Shown: positions 1 to 7,105, numbered from the stretch's first letter. The stretch is 7,636 nucleotides of DNA from Alphaproteobacteria bacterium (GCA_005884465.1 VAZH01000199.1:1-7636), one strand, 5' to 3'. Program-made: numbers and translations. The notes: a model not told the origin generated them from the sequence alone.

Positions 1-1
1 C

Positions 2-142
2 AAATCGTCGGTGATCGTGGGACAAGGCGTGTTTGTCGGCCAGGGCAAGGGCGTCGTCCCGCTGGATAACCCGGGCGCGCCGAACAAGATGCGATGCGCT
101 GTGCTCGATGGCGCAGCGTATTGTTACCAGATGAGCGCTTAA
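2..142 (+). CDS. C-terminal end of an unrecognised protein (partial)
   Basis: The frame starting at base 2 is open from the window edge to a TAA at 140-142 and encodes 46 residues ending in AAYCYQMSA. Third codon positions are mostly G or C, as in the other genes here, so I read it as the tail of a real gene that starts outside the window. The fragment is rich in Gly and Val and has two cysteines nine residues apart near the end, which could form a disulfide if the protein is exported; that is inference. No family is recognisable from so short a piece. Its stop codon touches the stop codon of the opposite-strand otsA with no base between, so the two genes converge with no room for a terminator between them. 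Confidence 0.6.
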   Translation, partial: KSSVIVGQGVFVGQGKGVVPLDNPGAPNKMRCAVLDGAAYCYQMSA

Positions 143-1603
143 CTAGTGATACCGCGTGCCGGTGTTGACCGAGCGAAGCGGCCAGAGGGTCGGCGGTTCG
201 GCTATCGGCGGCTCGGTCGGACCCTTGTCGAGCTGGCCCTCCTGCAGCGCCTCGACGAAAGCGGCAAACCACTGCTGGATCGTGCCCGCGCAAAGTTTCT
301 CCATCATGGCTTCCCAGCGCATGCGCCGCTCGGTCAAGGGCATCGAGATCGCGGTCGCGATGGTCCGGGCCATGCCGTCGATATCATGAGGGTTTACCAA
401 CAGCGCCGTATCAAGCTCGTTCGCCGCGCCGGCGAATTTGGACAGGACCAGCACGCCGGGATCGGCCGGGTTTTGCGCCGCGACATACTCCTTGGCGACG
501 AGATTCATGCCGTCATGCAGCGGCGTCACCACGCCGACCTGGGCGGTGCGATAAAGTCCCGCCAACACGGTCTGGCTGAAACCCTTGTTGAGATAGCGGA
601 TCGGGGTCCAGTCGGCTTCGCCGTGACGGCCATTGACGTCGCTCACCAGCTTCGCCAGCTCGCTCTGCAGACTTTCATAAGCCTCGATCCCGCCCCGCGA
701 TGGCGTCGCGATCTGCAGCAGTGAAACCGTGCGCGCAAGCGCCGGCTGCGAGGTCCACATCCGGTCGAACGCCTTGATACGGTTGGTCAATCCCTTGGAA
801 TAGTCCATCCGATCGACGCCGATCGCCAGCTTCTCGCCGTTCAGGCTTCGCCGCAACCGCGAGACATCGGGATGGGACACGGCCTTGGCGGCCTGCACAG
901 CGAACTTTTCGACGTCGATGCCGATCGGAAATACCGCAACACGGGTTTTGCCATATCGCGAGGCTACGACGCCATTTTCTATATCGAGACCAAGATCGGA
1001 CGAAACACAATCGAGAAAGTTCTCGCAATCGTTGCGGGTCTGGAATCCGATCAAATCGCAGGCCAGCATCGCCTCGATCAATTCGCGATGGTGCGGCACG
1101 CCTTCGATCATGGTGGGCGCGGCCCAGGGCGTATGCAGGAAGAATCCAATCGGCTGCGTCACGCCGCGATCGCGCAGTTCCGCGCCCAATGCCAGGAAAT
1201 GGTAATCCTGAATCCAGAACACGGTGTCCGGCCTTGCAAATCGCAGCAGCGCGCGCGCCATGAAGGCGTTCACTTCGCGATAGGACAGATAATCTTCCTC
1301 GGAAGCGCGGATCAGATCGGCGCGGGAATGCAGCGCCGGCCATAACGCCGAATTCGCGAAACCCTCATAATATCCGCCGTAATGCGCGGCCGGAAGATCG
1401 AGCGTTGCCAGCGCGCCGGCCCCGAGCGCCTCGATTTCGGCGAACGGTTCCTTCTGGGCGCCGTCGCGGACCCGGCCGCTCGAGCCTACCCAAATCGCGC
1501 CGGATTTCTCCACCACCGGCAATAAGGCCGCTGCGAGCCCCCCCGTCATGGGCTCATTGGCGACGCCGCGCGCCACGCGATTTGAAACGACGACGAGGTT
1601 CAC
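143..1603 (-). CDS. otsA: Alpha,alpha-trehalose-phosphate synthase (UDP-forming), GT20 family
   Basis: A cytoplasmic enzyme that joins UDP-glucose and glucose-6-phosphate into trehalose-6-phosphate, the first step of the OtsAB trehalose pathway. The 486-residue protein is slightly longer than E. coli OtsA (474) because of a Pro-rich tail from about residue 460. Visible family motifs are SNR with R9, the GG loop at 21-22, YYEGFANSALWP at 78-89, QDYH with D133, FFLHTPW at 154-160, the phosphate-binding DRMDYSKGL (R265, K270) and PLHDGMNLVAKEY at 361-373 (D364, E372). Two positions differ from the E. coli motifs as I recall them: Gln instead of His before DYH, and His instead of Arg in PLRDG. 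The start is GTG at 1601-1603, preceded by a strong AGGAGG seven bases away. It lies 225 bp downstream of otsB on the same strand and may have its own stress promoter there. Identity is very secure. Confidence 0.97.
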   Translation of the reverse strand: MNLVVVSNRVARGVANEPMTGGLAAALLPVVEKSGAIWVGSSGRVRDGAQKEPFAEIEALGAGALATLDLPAAHYGGYYEGFANSALWPALHSRADLIRASEEDYLSYREVNAFMARALLRFARPDTVFWIQDYHFLALGAELRDRGVTQPIGFFLHTPWAAPTMIEGVPHHRELIEAMLACDLIGFQTRNDCENFLDCVSSDLGLDIENGVVASRYGKTRVAVFPIGIDVEKFAVQAAKAVSHPDVSRLRRSLNGEKLAIGVDRMDYSKGLTNRIKAFDRMWTSQPALARTVSLLQIATPSRGGIEAYESLQSELAKLVSDVNGRHGEADWTPIRYLNKGFSQTVLAGLYRTAQVGVVTPLHDGMNLVAKEYVAAQNPADPGVLVLSKFAGAANELDTALLVNPHDIDGMARTIATAISMPLTERRMRWEAMMEKLCAGTIQQWFAAFVEALQEGQLDKGPTEPPIAEPPTLWPLRSVNTGTRYH

Positions 1604-1620
1604 AGACTCCCCTCCTGGTG
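1604..1620 (-). promoter_or_regulatory. Ribosome binding site of otsA, fixes the GTG start
   Basis: On the minus strand AGGAGGGGAGTCT runs directly into GTG. The AGGAGG core is an almost ideal anti-Shine-Dalgarno match with a seven-base spacer. This supports the non-ATG start, and the protein then begins MNLVVVSNR as expected for the family. Confidence 0.75.
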
Positions 1621-1638
1621 CCGACTGGCGGGTTAATT

Positions 1639-1663
1639 AACAGCCATTCATCAATATGGTTCC
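1639..1663 (-). promoter_or_regulatory. Possible EcfG-type promoter directly upstream of otsA
   Basis: The minus strand carries GGAAC (1663-1659), 16 bases, then TGTT (1642-1639). This matches the alphaproteobacterial EcfG consensus GGAAC-N16/17-CGTT at eight of nine positions. The deviation is at the first base of the -10 element. A transcript would start near 1632, about 28 nt before the otsA GTG, leaving room for its ribosome binding site. If real, otsA can be transcribed apart from MFS-otsB. It is weaker evidence than the two exact sites at 4385-4448. Confidence 0.4.
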
Positions 1664-1739
1664 GCGCCAACCTTTCAACGAGTTGAAAACAAATTTAGGC
1701 CTCGAGAGCTGGAACTTGACTGATCCATTGCAAAAAATT

Positions 1740-1787
1740 CACGAAATAGCAGTGGGATGCACGAAATTGGGTGCCCACGAAAATTGG
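1740..1787. repeat. Three CACGAAA direct repeats with an overlapping hairpin between otsB and otsA
   Basis: CACGAAA occurs at 1740, 1760 and 1776; the last two copies extend to CACGAAATTGG and CACGAAAATTGG. An imperfect stem, GTGG(GAT)GCAC with GTGCCCAC around an eight-base loop, spans 1752-1778. No uridine run follows the stem closely on either strand, so an intrinsic terminator is not supported. The cluster lies about 75-125 bp upstream of the possible otsA promoter and might bind a regulator, but this is only a pattern. Apart from this and the promoter and ribosome binding site, I see nothing in 1604-1828. Confidence 0.3.
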
Positions 1788-1828
1788 CTCCGTTAGGTCA
1801 ACTGCCTCAAAGATGACCTGAGCTTCGA

Positions 1829-2677
1829 TCATCGTCCCGCCGCAGCTTCGTCGTCAAGCAGATGCGCGAGCCACTCCCGCACATCACGGGGTTCATCGAA
1901 ATGGTCGGCCACGCCCGTCGCGCGCCGGCCGACCGAAAATGCAAGGCCGCCCAAATCCGGCATGATTCCAAATACCGCTTCGTCGGTGACATCGTCGCCG
2001 ATAAAGATCGGACGGCGGCCCTTGAAAGGTTCGTGGGCCATCAGTTCGAGCACGCCGGTGGCCTTGGTAAAGCCCGAATGCTTGATCTCGCAGACGCATT
2101 TTCCCGGCAGTACTTCGATCGGCGCATTCGGCAGATCGGCCCTGATCAGGGACACCGCCTCGTAAATCGCCTTCTCCGCGTGCGGCGCCAGCCGGTAGTG
2201 AAGCGCCAGCGAATAACCCTTGTCTTCCAGCAGGATGCCAGGGCTGAGCTTGGCGATGGCGGCAAGCCGGCGCTTCAATTCCCGGTCCATCGGCGGAGCA
2301 TGGGTGGCAACGGCTTCGCTATCCTGCGAGATTCGCATTTCCGCACCGTGGCCTCCGACGGCCGGAAATTGTTCGGGGGCAAAAATCAGATCGATATCGT
2401 TGAGCGAACGGCCGCTGACCAGCGCCAGCGCCCCGGAGGTCCGCTCCAGCAGGCGGTTGAGGGTTTTTGCAAGACCCGGCGGCACCCACACCTCGCGCGG
2501 CGTCGGCGCCAGATCGAGCAGGGTGCCGTCAATATCGAGCAGAATCGCGGATTGGTCCAAATCCCGGCCAAGCTCGCCGGCCGCCGGCGCCTCTGCCGGC
2601 GACGCCTTTGCGGCTGACGCAACGTCTTTCGGCAATGGCATTTCGGCCACGTCCAGATCTCCCAAATTCTGGTTCAT
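1829..2677 (-). CDS. otsB: Trehalose-6-phosphate phosphatase, HAD superfamily
   Basis: A cytoplasmic Mg-dependent phosphatase that converts trehalose-6-phosphate, the OtsA product, to trehalose. The 282-residue protein shows the HAD motifs in order: motif I DIDGT (nucleophile D48, acid/base D50), motif II VSGRS around S88, motif III EIKHSGFTK (K199 or K205), and motif IV GDDVTDE (227-233) for the metal site. The substrate-capping domain lies between motifs II and III, roughly residues 110-195. Residues 1-40 form an Ala/Pro-rich N-terminal extension before the catalytic core, probably disordered. The ATG at 2675-2677 follows an AGAAGGAA-type ribosome binding site and begins only 6 bp after the MFS stop, so the two genes are almost certainly cotranscribed and perhaps translationally coupled. 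Identity is very secure. Confidence 0.96.
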   Translation of the reverse strand: MNQNLGDLDVAEMPLPKDVASAAKASPAEAPAAGELGRDLDQSAILLDIDGTLLDLAPTPREVWVPPGLAKTLNRLLERTSGALALVSGRSLNDIDLIFAPEQFPAVGGHGAEMRISQDSEAVATHAPPMDRELKRRLAAIAKLSPGILLEDKGYSLALHYRLAPHAEKAIYEAVSLIRADLPNAPIEVLPGKCVCEIKHSGFTKATGVLELMAHEPFKGRRPIFIGDDVTDEAVFGIMPDLGGLAFSVGRRATGVADHFDEPRDVREWLAHLLDDEAAAGR

Positions 2678-2683
2678 TTCCTT

Positions 2684-4066
2684 CTACTCCACAAAAGCCA
2701 GCGGCCGTGCAACCGATTCCAGCGCCCGGCGCTCGGCTGCAATGCAGTAGCGCCAGGCGATGACGGCCGCCGCGATCATCAAGGCCGATCCCAACAGGTA
2801 GCCTCCGAAAACGCTATCGCGCGATCCGGTATCGATCAACGCGCCGAACAAAGCGGGACCGATCACGCCGCCAATTCCCGTTCCCACGGCGTAGAACAGC
2901 GCGATCGCGAGCGCGCGGACCTCCAACGGAAAGGTTTCGCTGACGGTGAGATACGCACTACTCGCGGCCGGCGAGGCAAAAAAGAAGATCACCATCCATG
3001 CGATGGTTTGGGCCTGCGCGCTCATCACGCCGATCGAGAACAGATAGCCCGAAAGCGCAAGCAGAACGCCCGATATCCCGTAGGTGAATGTGATCATCGC
3101 GCGGCGTCCCAGCGTGTCGAACAGCCGGCCGAGCAACAGCGGGCCAAGGAAATTGCCGGCCGCGAAGGGCAGGAGGTACCATCCGATGTCGTTGGCAGCG
3201 ATCCCGTAGAAGTCAGTCAAGACCAGCGCAAAGGTGAAGAAGATCGCGTTGTAGAAAAATGCTTGCGCAATCATCAACGTCAATCCGACCAGCGAGCGCT
3301 GGCGGTAGGCATGGAACAGCGTGTGCACCACCTCGCGCAGCGGCGTGTGATCGCGCATCTTCAATTTGATCTTCGGAAGGGCATATTGACGCGGGTCTTG
3401 AATATTTCCGGCCACCGATCGCTCGATATCGTCGACGATGGCGTGGGCGCGATCGGGATAACCGTGGATCATCAGCCAGCGCGGACTCTCGGGAATCCAC
3501 ATCCGCATCACAAACACCACAAGACCGAGACAGGCGCCGGTAAGGTAGGCCAGCCGCCAACCCAGATCGGGATCGATCACCGCCGGATCGAGCAGAATGA
3601 TCGCGCTGACCGCGCCCATCGCCGCGCCGACCCAAAAGCTGCCGTTGATCACAAGGTCAGTCCATCCGCGGTACCGCGCGGGCACCAATTCCTGAATCGT
3701 CGAATTGATCGCCGTGTATTCACCGCCAATGCCGGCGCCGGTGAGAAATCGAAACAATGCGTAGCTCGCGACCCCCCACGACAGCGCGGTCGCGGCGGTA
3801 GCCGTGAGATAGAGCGCCAGCGTGATGAAGAATAGTTTCTTGCGCCCGATCCGATCGGTGAGCCAGCCGAACCAGAGTGCACCGAGCACGGCGCCGGCGA
3901 GATAGGCGCTGTTGGAAAGCCCGACCTCGAAATTGGTGAAATGCATTGTCGGACTTTCCTTCAGCGCACCCGACAATGCGCCCGCCAGCGTGACCTCCAG
4001 ACCATCCAGAATCCAGGTAATGCCGAGCGCAATCACGATGCGGGTGTGGAAGCCGCTCCAGCGCAC
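2684..4066 (-). CDS. MFS transporter, sugar-porter-like, first gene of the trehalose block
   Basis: An inner-membrane major facilitator with about 12 hydrophobic segments over 460 residues. Visible signatures are motif A FGWLTDRIGRKK between TM2 and TM3 (66-77), GGEYTAINS near TM4 (114-122), the sugar-porter signature PESPRWL (192-198) before a long cytoplasmic loop (about 199-258), and a second motif-A-like GRLFDTLGRR (313-322). The substrate cannot be read from sequence; position ahead of otsB and otsA hints at a sugar or compatible solute, which is inference. The only start in this frame after its upstream stop is GTG at 4064-4066, with no convincing ribosome binding site. A matching N-terminal segment lies just upstream in another frame (4069-4179), so the annotated start is probably an artefact of a frameshift. 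All transmembrane segments remain in frame, so a shortened protein could still work. Confidence 0.88.
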   Translation of the reverse strand: MRWSGFHTRIVIALGITWILDGLEVTLAGALSGALKESPTMHFTNFEVGLSNSAYLAGAVLGALWFGWLTDRIGRKKLFFITLALYLTATAATALSWGVASYALFRFLTGAGIGGEYTAINSTIQELVPARYRGWTDLVINGSFWVGAAMGAVSAIILLDPAVIDPDLGWRLAYLTGACLGLVVFVMRMWIPESPRWLMIHGYPDRAHAIVDDIERSVAGNIQDPRQYALPKIKLKMRDHTPLREVVHTLFHAYRQRSLVGLTLMIAQAFFYNAIFFTFALVLTDFYGIAANDIGWYLLPFAAGNFLGPLLLGRLFDTLGRRAMITFTYGISGVLLALSGYLFSIGVMSAQAQTIAWMVIFFFASPAASSAYLTVSETFPLEVRALAIALFYAVGTGIGGVIGPALFGALIDTGSRDSVFGGYLLGSALMIAAAVIAWRYCIAAERRALESVARPLAFVE

Positions 4067-4068
4067 AA

Positions 4069-4179
4069 ACTGTCGAGACGCGAGGGAATGCTGGTTTCGA
4101 TGACGCGATCATCATTCGGTCGTACCGGCCTAGTCGCGCCAACCGCCGGAAGAATTGTCGCATCGCTCAGGCCGGCCAT
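4069..4179 (-). other. Probable displaced N-terminus of the MFS transporter (frameshifted)
   Basis: On the minus strand an ATG at 4177-4179, with a GGAG nine bases upstream, opens a frame that ends in VIETSIPSRLDSL right before the MFS frame resumes with RWSGFHTR. From memory, many rhizobial MFS transporters begin with IPARLDRLPWS followed by TM1, so the two pieces look like one protein split by a frame change. At the join, TGCGC stands where a single codon would be expected, which would fit a 2-nt insertion (or a 1-nt loss). Joining them would give about 497 residues. A sequencing error, a real mutation or recoding are all possible; the sequence alone cannot tell them apart. Confidence 0.5.
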
Positions 4180-4325
4180 GCCGCGTTGCTCCAGTCCTTG
4201 CCGCGCACGAATTCCACAGAAATCGGAACACCGCGGTTCAATGCCGACTTCGCTGCACGCGCGGCCAATCCATTGCATTACAGTTGAGATAATGCCTGGG
4301 AACGCGGCGTTGCAACGCTCTCAAA

Positions 4326-4365
4326 CATGAAATCGATAACGCAAGCATGAAGTCGATAACGTTCG
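4326..4365. repeat. Tandem 20-bp duplication in the trehalose-operon leader
   Basis: Two adjacent 20-bp units begin CATGAAATCGATAACG (4326) and CATGAAGTCGATAACG (4346), with 15 of 16 bases identical before they diverge in the last four. They fall about 15-50 nt after the predicted start of the minus-strand EcfG transcript. Function is unknown; this may be a simple slippage duplication. Confidence 0.6.
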
Positions 4366-4384
4366 TGCCAGCCACCTTTGATCA

Positions 4385-4409
4385 AACGCCTTTGGGACAC
4401 GTCAGTTCC
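4385..4409 (-). promoter_or_regulatory. EcfG (general stress sigma factor) promoter of the MFS-otsB-otsA block
   Basis: The minus strand reads GGAAC (4409-4405), 16 bases, CGTT (4388-4385), an exact match to the known EcfG consensus GGAAC-N16/17-CGTT. Transcription would start near 4378 and run leftward. The leader is about 200 nt to the upstream ATG at 4179, or about 310 nt to the GTG at 4066. Trehalose synthesis genes are established targets of the PhyR-NepR-EcfG stress response in alphaproteobacteria, so the motif suits the genes it faces. Confidence 0.75.
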
Positions 4410-4423
4410 CGCATTGCGGCAGG

Positions 4424-4448
4424 GGAACCTATCAGGTTTGCCGCCGTT
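4424..4448 (+). promoter_or_regulatory. EcfG (general stress sigma factor) promoter of the DUF3175 gene
   Basis: GGAAC (4424-4428), 16 bases, CGTT (4445-4448) is a second exact match to the EcfG consensus, on the plus strand. The start of transcription near 4455 gives a leader of about 20 nt, holding AAGGAG at 4464-4469 and the ATG at 4476. The -35 boxes of this promoter and the opposite one are 14 bp apart; they sit in a perfect GTTCCC/GGGAAC dyad (4405-4410 and 4423-4428). Confidence 0.8.
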
Positions 4449-4475
4449 TTCGGCTGAAACAGCAAGGAGTTGAAC

Positions 4476-4883
4476 ATGGCTCAACGTCGGAAAGCGGCGC
4501 GTGCGCGCAAGATTGCAACGCGCAGACCTGCTACCCGGAAAAATACGGCCAGCGCGAGGACCCGGAAGGCGAGTTCGCCGCCGCGGAAATCTGCAACCAA
4601 GAAGACATCGCCAAAGCGCTGGTCGCAGCGCGTCACCCGGGAGAGCGACGCGCTCGATCTGCAACAAGGCGTCTTCAAGCTGACAAGTCCAAAGAAGATC
4701 GCGTCTTCGCTCAAGCGCTCGGCGGAACGCAGTTCGCGTCGCAAGGCGGGCGCCTATCGCTCCGCGCTCTCGATGCTGACGTTTTATATCAACCGTGCCG
4801 GCAAGAGCTTGTCGAAAGCGCAACGCGACCGCTTGCAGCGCGCCAAGACCGAGTTGAAGCACCAGTTTCATCGCGACGAGTAA
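4476..4883 (+). CDS. DUF3175 family protein with a basic, histone-H1-like N-terminal tail
   Basis: A 135-residue protein in two parts. Residues 1-48 are a low-complexity tail of Lys, Arg, Ala, Ser, Thr and Pro, resembling histone H1-like tails. Residues from about 49 on match DUF3175 as I recall it: KRWSQRVTRESDALDL, GVFKLTSPKKIASSLKRSAE, then SMLTFYINRAGKSLS and a charged C-terminal helix. The biochemical role is unknown; the strongly basic tail suggests nucleic-acid binding, which is inference. The ATG at 4476-4478 is chosen over the TTG two codons earlier because AAGGAG at 4464-4469 is six bases from the ATG. The gene has its own exact EcfG promoter, so it is probably a general-stress gene expressed together with the divergent trehalose block. 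It converges with the chemotaxis receptor gene across a palindromic repeat. Confidence 0.85.
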   Translation: MAQRRKAARARKIATRRPATRKNTASARTRKASSPPRKSATKKTSPKRWSQRVTRESDALDLQQGVFKLTSPKKIASSLKRSAERSSRRKAGAYRSALSMLTFYINRAGKSLSKAQRDRLQRAKTELKHQFHRDE

Positions 4884-4907
4884 ACGCGGCCAATGTCTTG
4901 TACAGCC

Positions 4908-5004
4908 GTCATACCCGCGAAAAGCGGGTATCCAGTAATCGCCGGCCTGAGCAAGAATCGAGAGGTCACGGCGTACTGGATCATCCGCTTTCGCGGATGA
5001 TGAC
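4908..5004. repeat. Palindromic BIME-like intergenic repeat between convergent genes
   Basis: Two inverted arms face each other. The left arm contains the hairpin ATACCCGC-GAAAA-GCGGGTAT (4911-4931) and then CCAGTA; the right arm contains TACTGG and then ATCATCCGC-TTTC-GCGGATGAT (4980-5001). GTCAT at the left edge and ATGAC at the right edge complete the dyad, and CGCCG/CGGCG pair nearer the centre. The arms differ in sequence but each keeps its own stem, showing compensated changes. It resembles a dispersed repeat common in Bradyrhizobium genomes. Lying between the stops at 4883 and 5024, it may help end transcription from both sides, though no T-run follows either stem. Confidence 0.75.
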
Positions 5005-5023
5005 ACTCTTGAAATAGCGATTT

Positions 5024-7063
5024 CTACGCCGCGCGGATATTGGCCATGAAGCGGTCGAGTTCCTGGCGCAACCGTGTGCTTTCGCTCGAAAGCGTGCGCG
5101 CCGAATTCAGCACATCCTCCGACGCAGACCCGGTTTCGGTGGCGCCGCGATTGACCTTCGTAATATTGGCGGCAGCTTGATGGGTGCCCTGGGCTACGCT
5201 GTGAACGCTGCGGGCGATTTCCTGGGTTGCCGAGCTTTGCTGCTGCACCGCGCTCGCGATCGTCGAGGCGATGCTTGAGATCTGGGCGATGGTGCCGCCG
5301 ATTTCCTTGATGGCTGCGACCGATTCCTGCGTCGCGCCCTGCATGCCCAGGATATGCGAGGATATCTCGTCGGTCGCCTTCGCGGTCTGGCTCGCCAGCG
5401 ACTTGACCTCGGAAGCAACCACCGCGAAACCCCGCCCGGCTTCGCCGGCACGGGCAGCTTCGATGGTTGCATTGAGCGCCAGGAGATTGGTCTGCTCGGC
5501 GATCGCGGTGATCAGTTTAACCACGTCGCCGATCTCTTGCGCGGCGCGGGACAATTTGCCGATGCGCCCGTCGGTTTGCTGCGCCTGAAGCACGGCGGCC
5601 TCCGCGATCTGGCTGGACTCGCGGACTCGTCTGCCGATTTCATCGACCGAGGTCGAAAGCTGCTCCGTTGCGGCGGCGACCGATTGCATGTTGCTGGATG
5701 CTTCTTCCGATGCGCCGGCGACCTGGCTCGACAGGCTCTGCGTGGTGTCCGCGGTTCGCGTCAGCGTTCCCGCAGCCTGTTCAAGCTGAACGGCGGAAGC
5801 CGAAACGTTCGAGACGATAGAGCCGACGGCCGCCTCGAAATCATCGGCAAAGCGAATCAGCTCAGTGCGGCGCGCGGCGCTGCTCGCCCTGTTCTGGGCA
5901 TCCTGGGCGGCGGCATCGCGTTCGGCTTTGGCGATCGCCTGCATCTTGAACTCTTCGACCGCGCCCGCCATCTCGCCGAGTTCGTCGCTGCGGCCGAGCC
6001 CCGGCAGCACGACATCGAAATTGCCGTTGGCGAGTTCGCGCATTGCCTTGCACATCGCGATCATCGGCCGGGAGATTTGCTTGCCGAGCAACAGCGCCAG
6101 TGCCGCGCCCAACAGGAAGCCGCCGGCCGCGAGCATCACAATCAGGCGCTCGGTCTCGCCGATGGTGGCGTGGGATTCGGACTCAAGCCGCTGCTGATCG
6201 GAAAGCAGGTCTGCCTTCATCACGCTCGCGCCTTTGACAATCGCTGCCGCGGAATCGGCCATCTCGGCGGTCAGTTCATCTATCTCCTTGGAGTTCTCGA
6301 TCAGTTTGGTCAGCGCTTGCCGGTATTCATCGAGCAGCGTGGCGGCCTCCTTAAGGCCCTGGAGGATCTTTTCATTGGTCGACGAAACTGCGTGCAGCGC
6401 GTTTTCGACAAACTTGAGACGCGCCAGCGCGCTGGCGGCAACCGCCTGGTCGGCGTTGATGACAAAAGCATTGGCGAGCCCGGTCACGGCTTGAAATTGC
6501 GCATTGGTTTTTTTGGCGCCGAATTCGATCGCCGGAAGCTCCGCGTCGTCGGCGTTGCTGGGGAGATCGTCGAGCTTGTAACGCAGCATATTGGCGCCGC
6601 GCGCCAGCTGATTTTGTGTCACCAGCGCGCTCTCGCGCTTGATCTTCAGAATATCGGCAAAAATCTTGGTGAAGATCCGAAATTCCCTGGCGAGGCGGGT
6701 GATCTGTTCGAGACCGGCCGGATTTGTGGTGCCCCTCATCGATTGGTCGATGGCGTTTTTCAGGTTTGTCTCGGCCGTCAACGCCGCCTGGGCGTCGTCC
6801 TCTTTGCCGGTCACCACATAGTATCGCGCCAGCGCCCGGTACGAGATCAGCTCGCGATCGATATTGCGCGCCAGATCGGCTTCCGACACGCTGTTTCGGT
6901 AGGACGCCACACCGGTGGAAACACGTTCAAATCCGAGATAGGCGATGCCCATGCTGGCGACCGTGATCGCAAGCACGACAGCAAAGCCGAGCATGACTTT
7001 GCCGCGAAATCGCAATGTGGGGAGCCTCACGGATATCGATCGCGGCCATGCGCGCTTTGACAA
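5024..7063 (-). CDS. Methyl-accepting chemotaxis protein with helical periplasmic sensor region
   Basis: A transmembrane receptor that senses a ligand outside the inner membrane and controls CheA through CheW. With the chosen start (679 residues) the order is: short cytoplasmic tail, TM1 at about 23-45, an all-helical periplasmic region of about 260 residues (46-305), TM2 at about 307-327, HAMP at about 328-380, a linker, and the coiled-coil signalling domain. Its highly conserved hairpin tip is at about 523-550 ([18 protein letters not shown]). The sensor length fits a helical bimodular (HBM) type; the ligand is unknown. No CheR-tethering pentapeptide is seen at the C-terminus, which ends FMANIRAA. 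I chose TTG at 7061-7063 because GAGGTGG lies just before it; TTG at 7093 and GTG at about 7030 are alternatives with no comparable site. No che genes are nearby. Confidence 0.92.
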   Translation of the reverse strand: MSKRAWPRSISVRLPTLRFRGKVMLGFAVVLAITVASMGIAYLGFERVSTGVASYRNSVSEADLARNIDRELISYRALARYYVVTGKEDDAQAALTAETNLKNAIDQSMRGTTNPAGLEQITRLAREFRIFTKIFADILKIKRESALVTQNQLARGANMLRYKLDDLPSNADDAELPAIEFGAKKTNAQFQAVTGLANAFVINADQAVAASALARLKFVENALHAVSSTNEKILQGLKEAATLLDEYRQALTKLIENSKEIDELTAEMADSAAAIVKGASVMKADLLSDQQRLESESHATIGETERLIVMLAAGGFLLGAALALLLGKQISRPMIAMCKAMRELANGNFDVVLPGLGRSDELGEMAGAVEEFKMQAIAKAERDAAAQDAQNRASSAARRTELIRFADDFEAAVGSIVSNVSASAVQLEQAAGTLTRTADTTQSLSSQVAGASEEASSNMQSVAAATEQLSTSVDEIGRRVRESSQIAEAAVLQAQQTDGRIGKLSRAAQEIGDVVKLITAIAEQTNLLALNATIEAARAGEAGRGFAVVASEVKSLASQTAKATDEISSHILGMQGATQESVAAIKEIGGTIAQISSIASTIASAVQQQSSATQEIARSVHSVAQGTHQAAANITKVNRGATETGSASEDVLNSARTLSSESTRLRQELDRFMANIRAA

Positions 7064-7105
7064 TCCCACCTCGAACCCCCGTCTTGTTCCCAAGATTCAG
7101 CAGAA

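Noticed and set aside
1732..1778. Rho-independent terminator after otsB
   Set aside because: The stem is bulged and weak, and the only T-run on the minus strand comes about 15 bases after it, too far for an intrinsic terminator.
4908..5004. CRISPR-like repeat or attachment site
   Set aside because: There are only two arms in inverted orientation, no regular spacers, and no integrase or cas gene nearby.
4278..5006. A 242-residue minus-strand open frame opposite the DUF3175 gene
   Set aside because: It is the complement of a well-supported gene with its own promoter and ribosome binding site. Its first residues (AGDYWIPAF and similar) are just a translation of the palindromic repeat, a common source of false gene calls in Bradyrhizobium.
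5354..7060. A 568-residue plus-strand open frame opposite the chemotaxis receptor
   Set aside because: Antisense shadow in GC-rich DNA. The minus-strand product has complete receptor architecture with a conserved signalling tip, while this frame has no recognisable domain.
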